Below, one piece after another: positions 38,687-50,013 of a stretch of 64,000 nt of DNA (the first letter of the stretch is position 1; every line of letters begins with the position of its first letter). The notes under the pieces were generated by a model that was not told the origin of the DNA, searched no databases, and saw nothing but the letters and a program-made list of their open reading frames with translations. Location: the NCBI GenBank assembly GCA_030849805.1, contig JASANZ010002251.1, positions 46,115 to 110,114 of the forward strand, in the 5' to 3' direction. The DNA is from Sergeia podlipaevii. Its lineage: Eukaryota; Euglenozoa; Kinetoplastea; Trypanosomatida; Trypanosomatidae. A program made the position numbers and the translations under genes.

Positions 38687-39043
38687 TTAGTCAAACCGCA
38701 ACGCGTAGACCCAGCGGCACCGATGAATGCCATAGGCAAAGAGAGCCAACACCCAGGCAATGTAAATGGCGTTCGCCACGGAGGGGTGCATCAGCTTCGG
38801 TGTACGGAAGGCATGAAGCAAAAACTGTCCAGACGCGGAAAGAGCTGCGGCGGAGATGTAAATGTTTGAGAGAAGTCCGTCATAAGGATAAATCGCAATC
38901 GCTGTGGTGCCAATGAGTGTGTTGACGGTGCCGGTGGCTAGCATGATGCGGCGGCTGCTTGTATACCAGCAATGGAAAGATCCAGCCGCGTTGAGCAGTG
39001 AGAAAGCACCAGCTTGAGCTGCAAACGGAATGAACATAATCAT
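38687..39043 (-). CDS. Small multi-pass membrane protein, unknown function
   Basis: The product has 118 residues from the ATG at 39043; the frame starts at GTG further up, and Met3 at 39037 is an alternative. Hydrophobic segments at roughly 3-22, 32-52, 58-78 and 90-108 suggest four membrane helices. Between them lie short polar loops with basic residues (TSSRR, FRTPK, HRCRW). There is no clear signal peptide, and the C-terminus ends RWVYALRFD. The size, small-residue-rich helices and positive loops would suit a mitochondrial inner-membrane or ER protein, but I cannot assign a family. It is bounded by long UTR-like spacers and has a good acceptor 145 nt upstream, which favours a real gene. 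Confidence 0.65.
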   Translation of the reverse strand: MIMFIPFAAQAGAFSLLNAAGSFHCWYTSSRRIMLATGTVNTLIGTTAIAIYPYDGLLSNIYISAAALSASGQFLLHAFRTPKLMHPSVANAIYIAWVLALFAYGIHRCRWVYALRFD

Positions 39044-39521
39044 TGCGCACACCTAATCCTCCACTTCTGTCCTAGCGCAACCTCGAATCACGCGGTGGCG
39101 TTTTGTGGCTAATACGTACAAATACTACTAGTATGGTTGCGGTGTGTCGGCACACCTCTTGTTTTGTGTTCCAGATGTAAAGAAATTTCTATTACAAAAA
39201 AAAAAGTATATATGTTGAGGAAAGAAAGAAAAAGTTGTCCTATGCATGAGGTAAGCGTCGAAGAGAGCAAAATAAGGCTTTTCTTCACATTTGGCGTTTG
39301 CCTGCTTACATGTATGCAAGTAGAATGAGAGAACATCACTTCTCTATTTAAGAAAATTGTAAAAGCAATCTTGCCTCTTTTTAAAAAAAGCAAAAGAGCG
39401 GAATCACATTCCCTCTATATTGTGTAGCAGGCAAAAGACGATGTGAGTAGAGCAAAAAAAAAAAAGAAATCCCATCTCTATCTAGCCTCCTCCTCTCTCT
39501 CTCACACTCTCTCTTTATCTA
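39044..39521. other. Intergenic spacer
   Basis: It holds the leader of the small membrane protein gene and the 3' UTR of the SAPS-like gene. No other feature is seen. Confidence 0.45.
39189..39232 (-). promoter_or_regulatory. Predicted trans-splice acceptor for the small membrane protein gene
   Basis: A C/T-rich block (~39214-39232) and a T10 run are followed by AG at 39189-39190 on the minus strand. The predicted 5' UTR is 145 nt. Confidence 0.4.
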
Positions 39522-42500
39522 TCAGGAGCTGTCACTATAGGTTTTGGTCAGAGAGGACAGCAACATTCTCAGAGATAGCCTCTCGCGCCACGTGCGCGTC
39601 ACTGGCTGTGGTGACTCATCCCCTTCTTCTCCAGCCCTTTCAGGTGTTAAAGGTGGGAGAAGCGTCTGGTTCCGCCGGCCCACGGGGCTTGCTGGGCTAT
39701 CAGGACTCGCGCTATCTTCAGAACTGGGCGAGTAAGCCTCGTAAAAAATCGGAGCTCTGCTGGGGCTGGGAATAAACGTCTGCAAACTGTCGTCTCCACC
39801 TTGAGATCTGCTTCGCTTGCGACCAGCAGCCCCTACCGGACACGTTGGCATTCCGCCTGTTGACCTCCGGCGTGTAACTCGCGTAGGTGTCTCACTTCCT
39901 TCCTGTTCTTCCTCCTCTTGCTCGGCCTCGTCGCTGTTGGTGGCCTCTTCCTCCCTCTCCTCAAGGTCGTCATCCTCCTCTACAGTCCCGCCAGGAAGGA
40001 CCCCACTAACAGGCCGCAACATCGGAGCAATCAAATCGTAGCAAGCAGAGGCTTGTCCAAAGCACAGGTTGCACCGTCGTGCGTGAGTGAGCACCACATG
40101 ATAGGCAAGTAGTGCCATCTTGGCAAAGAAGGGCTCTGCGCCATCACGCCACGTTGTATCACGCGCAATGCGAGAGGCAAAGCAAAAGTATGGCGACAGG
40201 TTGTTGACTTCCGCCCGCTGCAGGTCACGCGCCAAAACAGGCGCCTCCAGCCTTTCCGCTGAAGCAGCTGTTTTACCACCCTTCGAAGCCGCCACAAGAC
40301 CTTTCTTCTTCTGCTGTCGCCCCCATGAAGGGTCACTCTTGCGGCCATTGGTGAGCTGCGGCGCCTCGAAAGCTTGAGGCAGCAAGCACCTAGAAAGAGC
40401 GCTAAACCACTTGTGTATGGACCGTGCGTTCGCCTGAGCGTGCGTGGTGTGTGAGAGCAAGTTCGCCATGAGGGGCAGCAAGCCTTTGGCGTAGTGCTGA
40501 TGCAGTACGCCACCGCTGCCACTATTACCAGCAGCAGCACTGATTGAATGTCGAGTAGGTGTAAGAGAGGCATCTCTGCTCTCATTCCTCGCCTTTGCTG
40601 CTGCGTCCAGGCCGTATCTTGTGAGCAGCGACCCACTCAGAGCAGCATCGACAGTACGCACCACCATTGCAAAGAGTTTCCCACTGTACACTGCGAGTTG
40701 CAGTACACAGTCCATCGCCTGAGCCTGCAGCGAGGCAAGCACGTAAGGACGCGCCGAAATCAATTCTGGCACGCAGGCAAGAAGCAGGAAGTGAGAAGTG
40801 ATCTCCTGCAGCGCTGCCTCTTGCGTCGCCCACACCGAGGCTCTTACAACAGCGCTGGGGGCCGTCTTGGGGTTGCGTTGAAGCTCTTCAGCCTCCGCGG
40901 GGTGGCGTAGATTCGGTGTCGTAAGCAGCAGTAAAATATCCACACAGTACCCGAGGCGGTCAACTGGGCTAACTTCACTGGTCGTGTTCCGCCGGGAAGA
41001 GTGATTGGTGCTGCCTCTGGCAGGTAGTGACACTGCATCAGACTTCGACGCCCGCGGTGAAGGCGAAGTTCTTCCACTGCTATTTCTCCTTGGGGTGCCC
41101 TTCTTGCACTCACTCAAGTACTTGAATCCTTTTCCCTGCGACTGCCTTCCATCAACCTCATCACTGCCAGCATCGCCGCACTGAGCGCGAGCAGCAACTA
41201 GTGAATCAGATCCCCTTACTCGACTTCTTGGGTCAGGCACGCCTTCACGAAGATCAGCAATAGCACGTACTACCTCGGCGCTGATCCTCTCCACCAAGCC
41301 CTCCGCGGCCATCTTGTCTAGCAGCCGCACCCGCAGCTTCACTTCAGCATAGGCAGACATAGTCGTGAGAGCCGCAAGACCCCTCAAGGGAACCATGCGC
41401 ATCATCTCCGTGAACCCCTGACGGCTTGCCGCAATGTCAGCTATAATTTTTTGCTTCTTGTCCAGAAGTGCGTTCATGAGGCCGTCATACCGAAAAGAGC
41501 ACACCGCAGGAGGCAAGGCCGCATCGAGCAGGAACTCAGTCAAGTAGCACTCCCGCAGATAGTCAGCGAGGCGGCCTGCGACCCCGCAACTGTGCCATAG
41601 CGTATTCAGAGTCTCCAACTCAGCATCTACGCAACGCTCGCCCTCCACGCTGGTGTCATTCGCGGCCTGTCCAGCCTCGAGTCGCCTGGCAGCATTGCAT
41701 ATAAAGCACATGAGCTGCAGCGTGGGCTGCTGTGAGGTGATAAAGTGGCGCAGCACTTGAGAGCTGTTGGCGTACACAAGTAAAGACTGTACGCACTCAT
41801 CAAGTCGAGCCACTGCGCCAGAAGAGGGCTGATGAACTGGTGTGGGGGAGACAGGGCGAAAAAGAGCTCGGCTCGCGTCCATGGAGACCGCCGCACCAGG
41901 ACGAACAGGGCTCGCACTACGGCGTCGCTCCGGCAACATGGTCGGTCGGTCCTCATCCTGCCCTTGGTCAGTCACAGAGCGAGCCCTTAGCGGCTGCTTA
42001 CTCCCAAAAGGCCCCCCACCTCCAGTTACAGTTGCCGTGGCCCCATCTAAAATGTATTTTGGGTCGTGCCACACGAGCGCGTAGCCGTGCTTAATAAGCT
42101 TAATCGCATTCATCGCCACAGGTCTGCTCTTGAGAATCATTTTGGGATCCAATATGTTTACTGCTGTTAGATAAAGAGTAGCCGATATAGTGGTGTCAAG
42201 ATTGATGGAGCTGCTGGTTGGCGCACCGCCCAGGTCCCCTGCTCCCTGAGTTGAAGAAAGAGAAGGCGCGTTGCTCTGCCTCCGGCTTTCGTTGTCATTT
42301 TCCGCCATAGTGCTGCTCCCTAGTAAAAAATCGTCGCCTCTCTCTTCAGGTGGCAATGGTGAGTGCGAAGGCGAGCCTCCTTCAGTAGAAAACGGGATTA
42401 CCGCCACGTCTTCCTCGGTATAAAGGGGCTGAAACGCTTTAAGTTTGTCCCGCAGTCGCCGCAGCGCTAGCTCAATGTCTTCGTCCTCGGTCATACTCCG

Positions 42501-42542
42501 CGCACGTGACCAAGAAGTGCTAGACGTAAATTTTCGCCGCAT
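39522..42542 (-). CDS. SAPS-like helical protein (candidate PP6-type phosphatase regulatory subunit)
   Basis: The product has 1,006 residues from the ATG at 42542; Met17 at 42494 (MTEDEDIELALRRL) is an alternative. Residues ~225-430 follow the order of features of SAPS-domain proteins, the regulatory subunits of PP6/Sit4. First comes a helix with a VLRHFI segment, then a LADYLRECYLTEFLLDAALPP region. Next is MNALLDKKQKIIADIAASRQGFTEMM, matching in style the family's ..LL..K...I..FL.....F...., and then VRLLDKMAAEGLVERI (family: LNWL....IIQRLVEI). Helical repeats continue to ~850. The C-terminal ~180 residues are very acidic, then Ser/Pro-rich. No TM or nucleotide-binding motif is present. The SAPS call is my reading of weak patterns; a generic ARM/HEAT-like scaffold is the alternative. 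Confidence 0.7.
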   Translation of the reverse strand: MRRKFTSSTSWSRARSMTEDEDIELALRRLRDKLKAFQPLYTEEDVAVIPFSTEGGSPSHSPLPPEERGDDFLLGSSTMAENDNESRRQSNAPSLSSTQGAGDLGGAPTSSSINLDTTISATLYLTAVNILDPKMILKSRPVAMNAIKLIKHGYALVWHDPKYILDGATATVTGGGGPFGSKQPLRARSVTDQGQDEDRPTMLPERRRSASPVRPGAAVSMDASRALFRPVSPTPVHQPSSGAVARLDECVQSLLVYANSSQVLRHFITSQQPTLQLMCFICNAARRLEAGQAANDTSVEGERCVDAELETLNTLWHSCGVAGRLADYLRECYLTEFLLDAALPPAVCSFRYDGLMNALLDKKQKIIADIAASRQGFTEMMRMVPLRGLAALTTMSAYAEVKLRVRLLDKMAAEGLVERISAEVVRAIADLREGVPDPRSRVRGSDSLVAARAQCGDAGSDEVDGRQSQGKGFKYLSECKKGTPRRNSSGRTSPSPRASKSDAVSLPARGSTNHSSRRNTTSEVSPVDRLGYCVDILLLLTTPNLRHPAEAEELQRNPKTAPSAVVRASVWATQEAALQEITSHFLLLACVPELISARPYVLASLQAQAMDCVLQLAVYSGKLFAMVVRTVDAALSGSLLTRYGLDAAAKARNESRDASLTPTRHSISAAAGNSGSGGVLHQHYAKGLLPLMANLLSHTTHAQANARSIHKWFSALSRCLLPQAFEAPQLTNGRKSDPSWGRQQKKKGLVAASKGGKTAASAERLEAPVLARDLQRAEVNNLSPYFCFASRIARDTTWRDGAEPFFAKMALLAYHVVLTHARRCNLCFGQASACYDLIAPMLRPVSGVLPGGTVEEDDDLEEREEEATNSDEAEQEEEEQEGSETPTRVTRRRSTGGMPTCPVGAAGRKRSRSQGGDDSLQTFIPSPSRAPIFYEAYSPSSEDSASPDSPASPVGRRNQTLLPPLTPERAGEEGDESPQPVTRTWRERLSLRMLLSSLTKTYSDSS

Positions 42543-43594
42543 GATATTGCTTTTTTTTTTTTTTGATCGTGCAGTTCTAGCAAATATGTACGTAGAAGAA
42601 GAGCGCAAATAAAGTGTCTATAAGAAGAGAAGAAAAGTAAAAGAAAAAGTGTATTCCGCACTGTAGGAAAAATAAATGTGTATCAGTGTCTTGTAGGACA
42701 GCTTTGTTGTGATTTTCAATAATAATTATAAGTAGAAGCAAAGACAAAAACAAAGAAGCCTGATCTATAGTCACTTGCTGGCAAGCTTGCAAAAAAAAAA
42801 AAAAAGTCTTGGAGCTTCTCCCCTAAGCCGCTTCGGTGCGCAAAACTGTGCGCGATTATAGTATCTTTTTTTTTCTTTTTCTAAAATCGGAGTAAAATAC
42901 TGTGCCTGTGGATTTTCCGGTATGCCTTCGCCGAGCAGGTGTCAAATGGGCAACTTTTGGTCGTATCGTTCTTTACTCAGCAACTGTGTATGTGTCAAGG
43001 GTGCGAGAGAAAAAAAAAATGAAAGAAAAAGGCCACGAGGGCCGCCTATTGTCTTCGTTTCCTCGTTCCTTGCTATATGTGTACTACGCATGTAAAGTTG
43101 AACAAAGATAAATAAAAGAGCATCAAAAAAGAGAAGCAAGAAGTATAAAGAAAAAAGAAGAATTGAATTGCGAGTAGTAAGTAGAAAGGATATGACAACT
43201 CTATAAACACACTTGAATAAAAATGGTAATATTTCGTGACAAAAATGGGAGTCGTAAACAACGCAGATAAAAGTAATAAAAGCAAAAGGCGCATGCGAGC
43301 AGATTTTTTTTTAAATGTTTCCACTTCTCCATGGAAGAAAGTACAAAGAAAAAAAAAGAGGGTCATGCAACAATACAAACACATTTTACATGTGCGCAGT
43401 AGTTCCACTCGCCTTCTCTACAGCATCAATCTACTCTCTTTCATTGGTATAGGCAAAAGAGAACAAAAAAAAGAAAGCAATATATGAGAGAAAAGGATGC
43501 ACGTCAAAGGAGAACTGCTAGACAGCGCATTCCTCTCACCACCAACACTGTCAGTCCTACACTAACACGCATCAACGCCTCGCCGTGCATTTGT
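42543..43594. other. Intergenic spacer
   Basis: It contains the SAPS-like gene's leader and the 3' UTR of the Roco gene. It is AT-rich with A runs. A short inverted repeat (GTGCGCAAAACTGTGCGC) lies at ~42836-42853. No gene is supported. Confidence 0.5.
42618..42651 (-). promoter_or_regulatory. Predicted trans-splice acceptor for the SAPS-like gene
   Basis: A nearly pure C/T tract (~42621-42651, minus strand) is followed at once by AG at 42618-42619. The predicted 5' UTR is 75 nt. Confidence 0.6.
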
Positions 43595-46078
43595 TCAGCG
43601 AAACAAACCCGAGGCTACGGAGGGCTCTGCCTCCAGCATGCGCCTGCGCCGCTCCCGCTCTTCCAGTCTCTCAACCCATGCGCTGAAAAGAACTGCCTGC
43701 ACCACCTTGTCGAGAGCGTGCAAGTACTCTACGTGCACCTCCTCACCTGGCAGTGTCTCAGGGCTTGGCTCGCGAGAGTCACGCTCAGTCTTGGGCGGAG
43801 TACCACGGTACGGAACGCCGAGATAGTGGCACATAAACAAGGAAGAGCGGTAGGAAAGACAGAAGGAGAGAAGACTGCCGAGCTCCTCTAGTTGAGGCTC
43901 GGAAAAGCGTCCCTCGGATCCCTCGCTTGCTCCCTCACGCGCGGAACGCTGAATAACAGCGTCACTGCTGAACTCCGTGGAGCAAGTTGGGCACGTGACA
44001 CGCACGTGAGTAGCAACCAAGTTGGTGTCCAGCCACCCAGCGCACCCCGCACCAGGGCAAGCGACAAACATGCACCGCCGTACTCCCTCGTACTCCGCGA
44101 GTAGCTCCGCTAAGGCCTCTTCGAGCGCCTGTAACACTTCTTCAGAGCCACCAGGTTGTGTCTCCGCTGAAAATACAGAGACAGCGGTGAAGCTCTCACG
44201 AAACACAAGCACCCTGCACGACATCCCCTGTAGCCACATGGCATCCTTCCACCTGTTGTGCTCGTCATCTGCCTCCTTGAGCCTGCTTCCGTCTAGCAAG
44301 ACCTGCTCTTCCTCCGCTTCGTCAAGCATCACATCGGGAGGCTGGTGAACAGTAATGGGCTGAACACGACTGTGCAGTTTGCACTGCAGCCGGAACCACA
44401 GCTCGTCTGGCAAGAAGTTGAACTCAAAGCGAAGGCGCACACCGCGGTGGAACAGAAGCGGGGCAAGACGCTTTATGTTCCCAGGGATGTTGTACGGCGC
44501 AAGAGAAGGAATAAAATATCGAACGATGTGCTGTTCACGAATCACCGGACGACCGACCTCGGGTTCTGCTGGTGTCTCCTCAAGCAGAATGGACATTTCA
44601 TCGCACGGCACCCGCACCTCGTACAGCAACTCCATAGACTTGAGTAACTCCAAGCACATGGAGATGTCAGAATCGTCCGGGACGCGAAGGAGAAAGTCAG
44701 CCAGGGGACGATAGAACAGTACGCGTGCGAGTGGCCAGCGCAAGAAGCCGCGGCGCATCATGCACATATCCGCGGACTCGGCAACGCTGGCAAGATACTG
44801 GAGTCCGCCGATAATACTGCGGAGGTGCAGCGGGGTACGCAGGATGTGTGCATACGAGAATAGTGACGCTGACATGAGGCTCAGCCAGCGTGGATGCAGC
44901 ATGATGAACAGATTGTCCTCAATTCGGTGCGTATTCAGCAGGTAGATGATATCCCAGCTGTGCATCAGTCGAGCCACCTGCAGCAACTCACTATCCGAAT
45001 CAATACCCAGGTGTAAAGCCATAAGAACAAACTCGCCAATAGGCATCAGCAGCTTCGTGGGACATTGTCGCTTCACGTGCTCCACCTCCTCAATGAGCTT
45101 TGCGTGTCGACCTGGAATAACCGCAGAAGGGTACTCCCTGTCCGACATGCAGTCCTCCATGGCCACCTCCGCAAGGTATTGCAGTGTTGCACTGATCGTG
45201 CTCCCAGACAGGTGCCTCAGCCGCTCTCCAGAAGCAATTACCTGTCGCGTCTTGCAAGACACGGCAAAGTTGCCAACAATGGGATTGGTCGGCGTACCAG
45301 TGCTAATTCGCTCAAGAAACGACACTATTTTCCGCTCCACTTTGTTAAGAATCATTTCTACGCTCTTCTGCCCCTGCACACGCAGTTCATCAAGGTGTGT
45401 CGCGATGAGAAGTATGCGCGCGCGAGGAAATTTGGCGTACACCTCAGTAATCCACTTGTACAGCCGCTCCTCCTCTCTGGCATTGATGCCGCTATTCTGG
45501 AAGTCCTGTTCAACGGCAGATATCTTCCAAACAAGACAAAAGATGGATCGTGAGGTAAGAAAAAAAGTATGCGAATGGTATGACTCTTGGCCTGCAAAAT
45601 CAGAGATGGTAAGCTCGATGCGTCCGCCGTCTACAGAGACGCATTTCTCATGCACTTCCACGCCGGTTGTCGTCTTGACGTCAGGAAGACGCCTAAAGAA
45701 ATACGGCTCACTCTCAAAGCACTTGCGCAGCGAGGTCTTGCCCACTTCTTGGTAACCCAGTAAGACTAACTTGCGACGATATATTTGCTTATTCTTGAAG
45801 CGCAATCGAGCAGCATCGTTTCTGGCAAGTGTGCGAAAAAAACGTTGGCTTTGTTGCGAATCGACGTGCTGCTGTGCACCGCCTTGCACCCCCTCGCCAC
45901 GCGGCTGTTGCTGAACTGAGTTGCTGAGTAGATAGCGAGACATGAGAGTGTTTCCCTGGCGTGCATCCCGTATCTGTTGCAGTTTAAGCTGCACATCGGA
46001 GAGTCTTGCGGTTGGGTATTTGCTAAACTGTGTTTGCTGCGCTCCAGTGTGCGCAGTCGTCTTGGGACTATGAGTACT

Positions 46079-46111
<33 letters not shown>

Positions 46112-46741
46112 GAGAATGGGCACTACTCTCCCTTGCATTTGCACTAGCTTCCCTGTGAGAACTTGGGGATTCTGGTCTTCACCACTGCGTGCATTCTTTG
46201 AATGTACTACAGTCGTTGGGCTAGAAACAACAGCAGGCGCAACAGCAGTACCGATCGCGTCAGTGCTGGAGATAACTCTAGCGGTTGCGATCACAGGGGT
46301 CTCCGAGGGGCCCTCATGAGCTACTACAATGCCTGAGACAGGAGCTGAGGCGAGACGCTCACCCGCTGCGGTACTATCGGTGGGGTCAGCACTGCTGTCA
46401 TGCGCCATGTCTGCACGCTCAGACTGTGAGAGTGACGATACTGCACGTTGCCCTCCTTCCACCTTGGCACCGCTGTTGAGCTTCGGTAGACTGCCAGAAT
46501 CGTGATAGTCTCCGGGAACACCATCCACGTCATCTACAGCAACAGGACACAAATTAGCGAGTGGAACCACACCATGGCGCTGTGCGTCTCCCTCAATGTA
46601 AACTCGAACCCATTCTCCCGTTTTATCAACACTATCCACGTTGCCGTCAAAGCAAACCATTTCGCCGGCCTCCACTGACAATTCGGTGTCATCTTGAGTC
46701 TCAAAATCAGAAAGGACCCTATATCGTTGCATATTGTTCAT
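43595..46741 (-). CDS. SH3-Roc-COR (Roco-family) GTPase with C-terminal Cys cluster
   Basis: The product has 1,048 residues. Residues ~5-68 read as an SH3 domain: YRVLSDFETQDDTELSVEAGEMV (ALYDY-like and ELSF-like strands), EWVRVY, then GVVPLANL. A Ser/Thr/Ala-rich linker follows. The Ras-like Roc GTPase spans ~325-500 with P-loop GYQEVGKTS (~328), SDFAGQE (~380) and the G4-like THLDE (~448). A COR domain follows at ~545-870 (LHLGIDSDSELLQVARLMHSWDIIYL, LHPRWLSLM, then FFLPDELWFRLQCKL-type helices, and RYFIPSLAP). No LRR or kinase domain is present. The C-terminus has a CPGAGC...CPTC cluster (~890-925), possibly zinc-binding. Roco proteins usually dimerise through COR. Two ATGs (46741, 46732) are possible; the acceptor is 11 nt above the first. 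Confidence 0.85.
46077..46112. repeat. In-frame (CAG/TAG)n triplet repeat in the Roco gene
   Basis: About six CAG then five TAG triplets on the plus strand. On the coding strand they encode a poly-Thr then poly-Ala stretch in the linker between SH3 and Roc. Confidence 0.8.
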
Positions 46742-48371
46742 AATTTTCTACACTAAAAAAAAAAAAAGAAACTATAAAGCAGCAATGCTTTTGCGTACAA
46801 AAAAAAAAACGTGTACGTGTGCAATTCTCCCAGAATTGTTCAAGCAAATAGAGGGTCAAAAAAAAGTACTGTTGAAAAATATATTGAAAAAAAATGGAGA
46901 TACGAAGAACGCAAGAGATACAAAGCACAGACTCGGCGGCTCCAAAGAAAAAGCGAATTGGCTGGGAACGCAGAGGAACATAATGAAAGAGAAGCACGTT
47001 TCCGAATAGCGATACCTGCGAGCACAGACACTCACTCAAGATATCTCCCTCCTCCTCCTCCTGTTTCCCTTGTAGCATATCACCACACAAAAAGGGAAAA
47101 GAGGAAGGAAGAAAAAAAAGGAATGAACTCATTATTGTCAACAATAATTATAGGGTTTATGTCGTAGCTGCTTGTGGGCGAAGCCATGCAACCATGCTGT
47201 GCTTGTATAGATGTACAGAGACCTGTGTGTATGTGCATGCGCACTGGTATTCCTTTCGTTCTCGATTGTTCACGGTTGAATATATAAAGCAAAATCGACA
47301 AATTCAGTAAGAGCACGTACACGCACATACTCTCACACACACACACGCACATCCACGCACTAGTAATCAGCATGAAGAGCAAAGAAGCACACAAAAAAGA
47401 GGGAAAACAAAAAAAAAACGAGTTATGGTGCTATCACGGCTTCCTAGTGTCGCTTCCATGCCTCCTAATCGATTTTTTTTTTAATCCGTCATTTCGCTCG
47501 GTTGCGCGTCAAGAGGCAAAAAAAAAATAACAATAAAATGAGGAACATTTGACAGCTGCTTCTAATGGGGTTATAAATATATACAAGTGTGAAAGGCCAA
47601 TTGCCTCTTTTCAGCTCCCCCGCTTCTGCCTTAAAATAATAATAAAATCTCACAAATCACTGTCTAAGTGCATCTCTTTTCATCTTTTCCCTCATTTGAG
47701 TATATTATATGCACTCCCTTCTCGAATGCTCTCACCGCATCAGGCCACAAGCACACCCTTCTTTAGCGTATCATCGTCGTCAACAATCACAAGCAAGCGC
47801 ACACCCGCGCACCCCTAATAGCACCTAAAATAAACAAGTAATAAGAAAAAAAGAGGCATATCTTATATCATTCTCTCTGCCGCACAACTCATCGGCTGGG
47901 GCTTTTTCATTCTTCCGTTCCTTTTTTCAAAAAAAGAAAAGCAGTACATTGAAAAGGGAATTAAAATAGTGTTTGCGCGTTCACCCTCTTACCAGCATCT
48001 CCTTCATACTTATCGGCGTAACGCTCAACGATATGCAGCGAGCACATCATCCCCTGCAAAGAAAAAAAGAAAAGAAAAAAAAAGGCAACAAAATAAATGC
48101 ACATAAAAATTGCAAGTGCCTACTCTACTGCACAGATCCACCCCCCACCCATTCGGGCAAATCCTTACAGACCTGTGCAATTTTAGACGCACAGGCACAG
48201 CACATATAATATGTGTTTGTGTTGATGTGCATTGCCACTGGATTGCATCTTACTTCTGTTGACTGGCACGTAGCGAGGCCAATGCGATCAAGACCAAAGT
48301 AAGTCTACCTCCTGCTTCTCTTCTCCTAGTTATTTCCTCATATATATGTATATAATTTTAATATCCTACAG
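46742..48371. other. Long intergenic spacer
   Basis: It contains the short Roco leader and a 1.6-kb region that is mostly the 3' UTR of the PP4 gene. It has CA repeats at ~47333-47347 and A runs throughout. No RNA gene or credible frame is seen. Confidence 0.5.
46753..46772 (-). promoter_or_regulatory. Predicted trans-splice acceptor for the Roco gene
   Basis: TTTCTTTTTTTTTTTTT (minus strand) is followed at once by AG at 46753-46754. The predicted 5' UTR is only 11 nt. Confidence 0.5.
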
Positions 48372-49286
48372 TTACAAGAAATATTCGGGAAGAGCGTTCT
48401 TCTGCGAATCCTCACGAGCCTCACCAGGAGCAGCTTCGAAAATCTTGAAGTTCTTGTTGAGATGCTCATCCAGCTCGAGAATAGAAGCCACGTTACCACA
48501 TCTGTAGCAGTAGTTCGGCGCTGACCACACTGTCACAAGTGTATCATCAAACATGGCGCGGTATCCCTCCATCACCAGCTGATGAGAGCGGCAGATCAGT
48601 TCTAGCTTGTTGGTGGCGTTGAATTGACTGACGACGTCGCTGCCAAAGAGGTAGCCAGCACCGCGAGGAGAAAGGCCCCAGCTGTTAATATCCTCAGGAT
48701 CAGACCAGAGTAAATCACACATAGCGCCTTCGTGTGGCACTTCGCAGCGACGCTCAATCGCACGCATTTGATCTAGAGTATTAAGGGAAGGAGAAAGGCC
48801 GGCATGGACGCAGAAGATCTTCTCATCTACGACACTAGCGAGCGGAAGGAGATCAAAGACATCGGTGCAATAGCGCCACACATTCACGGAGCCGTACTTA
48901 CGGAGGCACTCATCGTAAAAGCCATACACCTGCGTAATCTGGCGGGACTCGTGGTTACCACGAACAAGGGCAACTCGCTGAGGGTACTTGATTTTGAGGA
49001 CCAGTAGCAGCAGGAAAGATTCCACGCTATGGTAGCCACGATCCACAAAATCGCCCATAAAGAGATAGTTGGTGTCAGGGACATCCCCACCTACGCGGAA
49101 CAACTCGAGAAGATCGTAAAACTGGCCGTGGATGTCACCAACAACTGTGCACGGAGCAGGCATCTTATGCACGTTGTCCTCCCCATCCAAGATCTGCTTG
49201 GCCAGACGACATAATTCCTTCACCTCACTTTCCTTAATAAATTGACATTTATTGAGTGTCTTGAGATGTTGGTCAAGCGACTCCAT
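48372..49286 (-). CDS. PPP4C: Ser/Thr protein phosphatase PP4 catalytic subunit (PP2A-like family)
   Basis: This is a metal-dependent PPP-family phosphatase. The product has 304 residues, the usual size. All signature motifs are present: [10 protein letters not shown] (50-59), [12 protein letters not shown] (~78-89) and [19 protein letters not shown] (~108-126). Metal ligands in HAGLSPS and the [11 protein letters not shown] motif follow, and the C-terminus ends YFL like PP2A/PP4/PP6, where the end is carboxymethylated. The LIKESEV-like start ([11 protein letters not shown]), [24 protein letters not shown] and [16 protein letters not shown] agree better with PP4 than with PP2A or PP6. Regulatory subunits are not nearby, apart from a speculative SAPS-like gene two genes downstream. 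The ATG at 49286 is 49 nt from its acceptor. Confidence 0.93.
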   Translation of the reverse strand: MESLDQHLKTLNKCQFIKESEVKELCRLAKQILDGEDNVHKMPAPCTVVGDIHGQFYDLLELFRVGGDVPDTNYLFMGDFVDRGYHSVESFLLLLVLKIKYPQRVALVRGNHESRQITQVYGFYDECLRKYGSVNVWRYCTDVFDLLPLASVVDEKIFCVHAGLSPSLNTLDQMRAIERRCEVPHEGAMCDLLWSDPEDINSWGLSPRGAGYLFGSDVVSQFNATNKLELICRSHQLVMEGYRAMFDDTLVTVWSAPNYCYRCGNVASILELDEHLNKNFKIFEAAPGEAREDSQKNALPEYFL

Positions 49287-50013
49287 TATTATACAAACGT
49301 ATATATAAGCCTGGATGCACCCTTATGTATTATTCCTGTAGGGAAAAAAAGAAAAAAAAAGGCAAAAAAAAAAAAAGCAGTGTTGTAAGCACGTTCACAT
49401 TCACCAGTTGTGTGCGCCGGCTTTCACTCTATTTGTGCGTACTACACAAATAAATATAAGGGCAATATATTGATTAAGAAGGAAAAGATCAGCATAAATG
49501 CAGATACTTGCCCCCATCTAGACGTAAAAAAAATAATTCAATTTACCCCACCCTCTGCGTGTTGCAATACCATAGTTTTTGTGTATATGCGCAGTGTGTA
49601 TCAAATCCTCAACGCCTCTGGTGCAACGAGACTGCCGGTTCCAAACATGCAGAAACTTAACAAAATACTCCGCACCCATGGTGCGTCTACCACCTTTATA
49701 ATAACTAGCATCACATAATGATAAGAATAAATGTAAAGCACCTGCCACAATCATAGAAAAAAAAAGCATAATTACCGTAAGAAGCATTGACGTTCACAAG
49801 AAAATATTTCATTTCCATTATTTCGAAGCGGACATTGAAAGCAAAACGTTACAAAAGAAAAACTTTACATTCTCCCACCTAACGTAAGAACACTACAGCA
49901 TATAAAGATAAGTGAAACTGATAGGTAAAAAAGAGAGAAAAAAAACAGGAAAAATGGAGCTTCTACACGCAAACATACATCCCCCACCTCTCCCCCTCCC
50001 TTTCTCTCACCCC
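49287..50013. other. Intergenic spacer
   Basis: It contains the PP4 leader and the 3' UTR of the J-domain gene. No gene is seen. Confidence 0.5.
49336..49378 (-). promoter_or_regulatory. Predicted trans-splice acceptor for PP4
   Basis: Two T-rich blocks (~49342-49378, minus strand) precede AG at 49336-49337. The predicted 5' UTR is 49 nt. Confidence 0.5.

Noticed and set aside
42836..42853. Short GTGCGC...GCGC inverted repeat
   Set aside because: The stem is only about six pairs, with no neighbouring terminator-like or RNA-gene signal. Bacterial-type terminators do not apply here.
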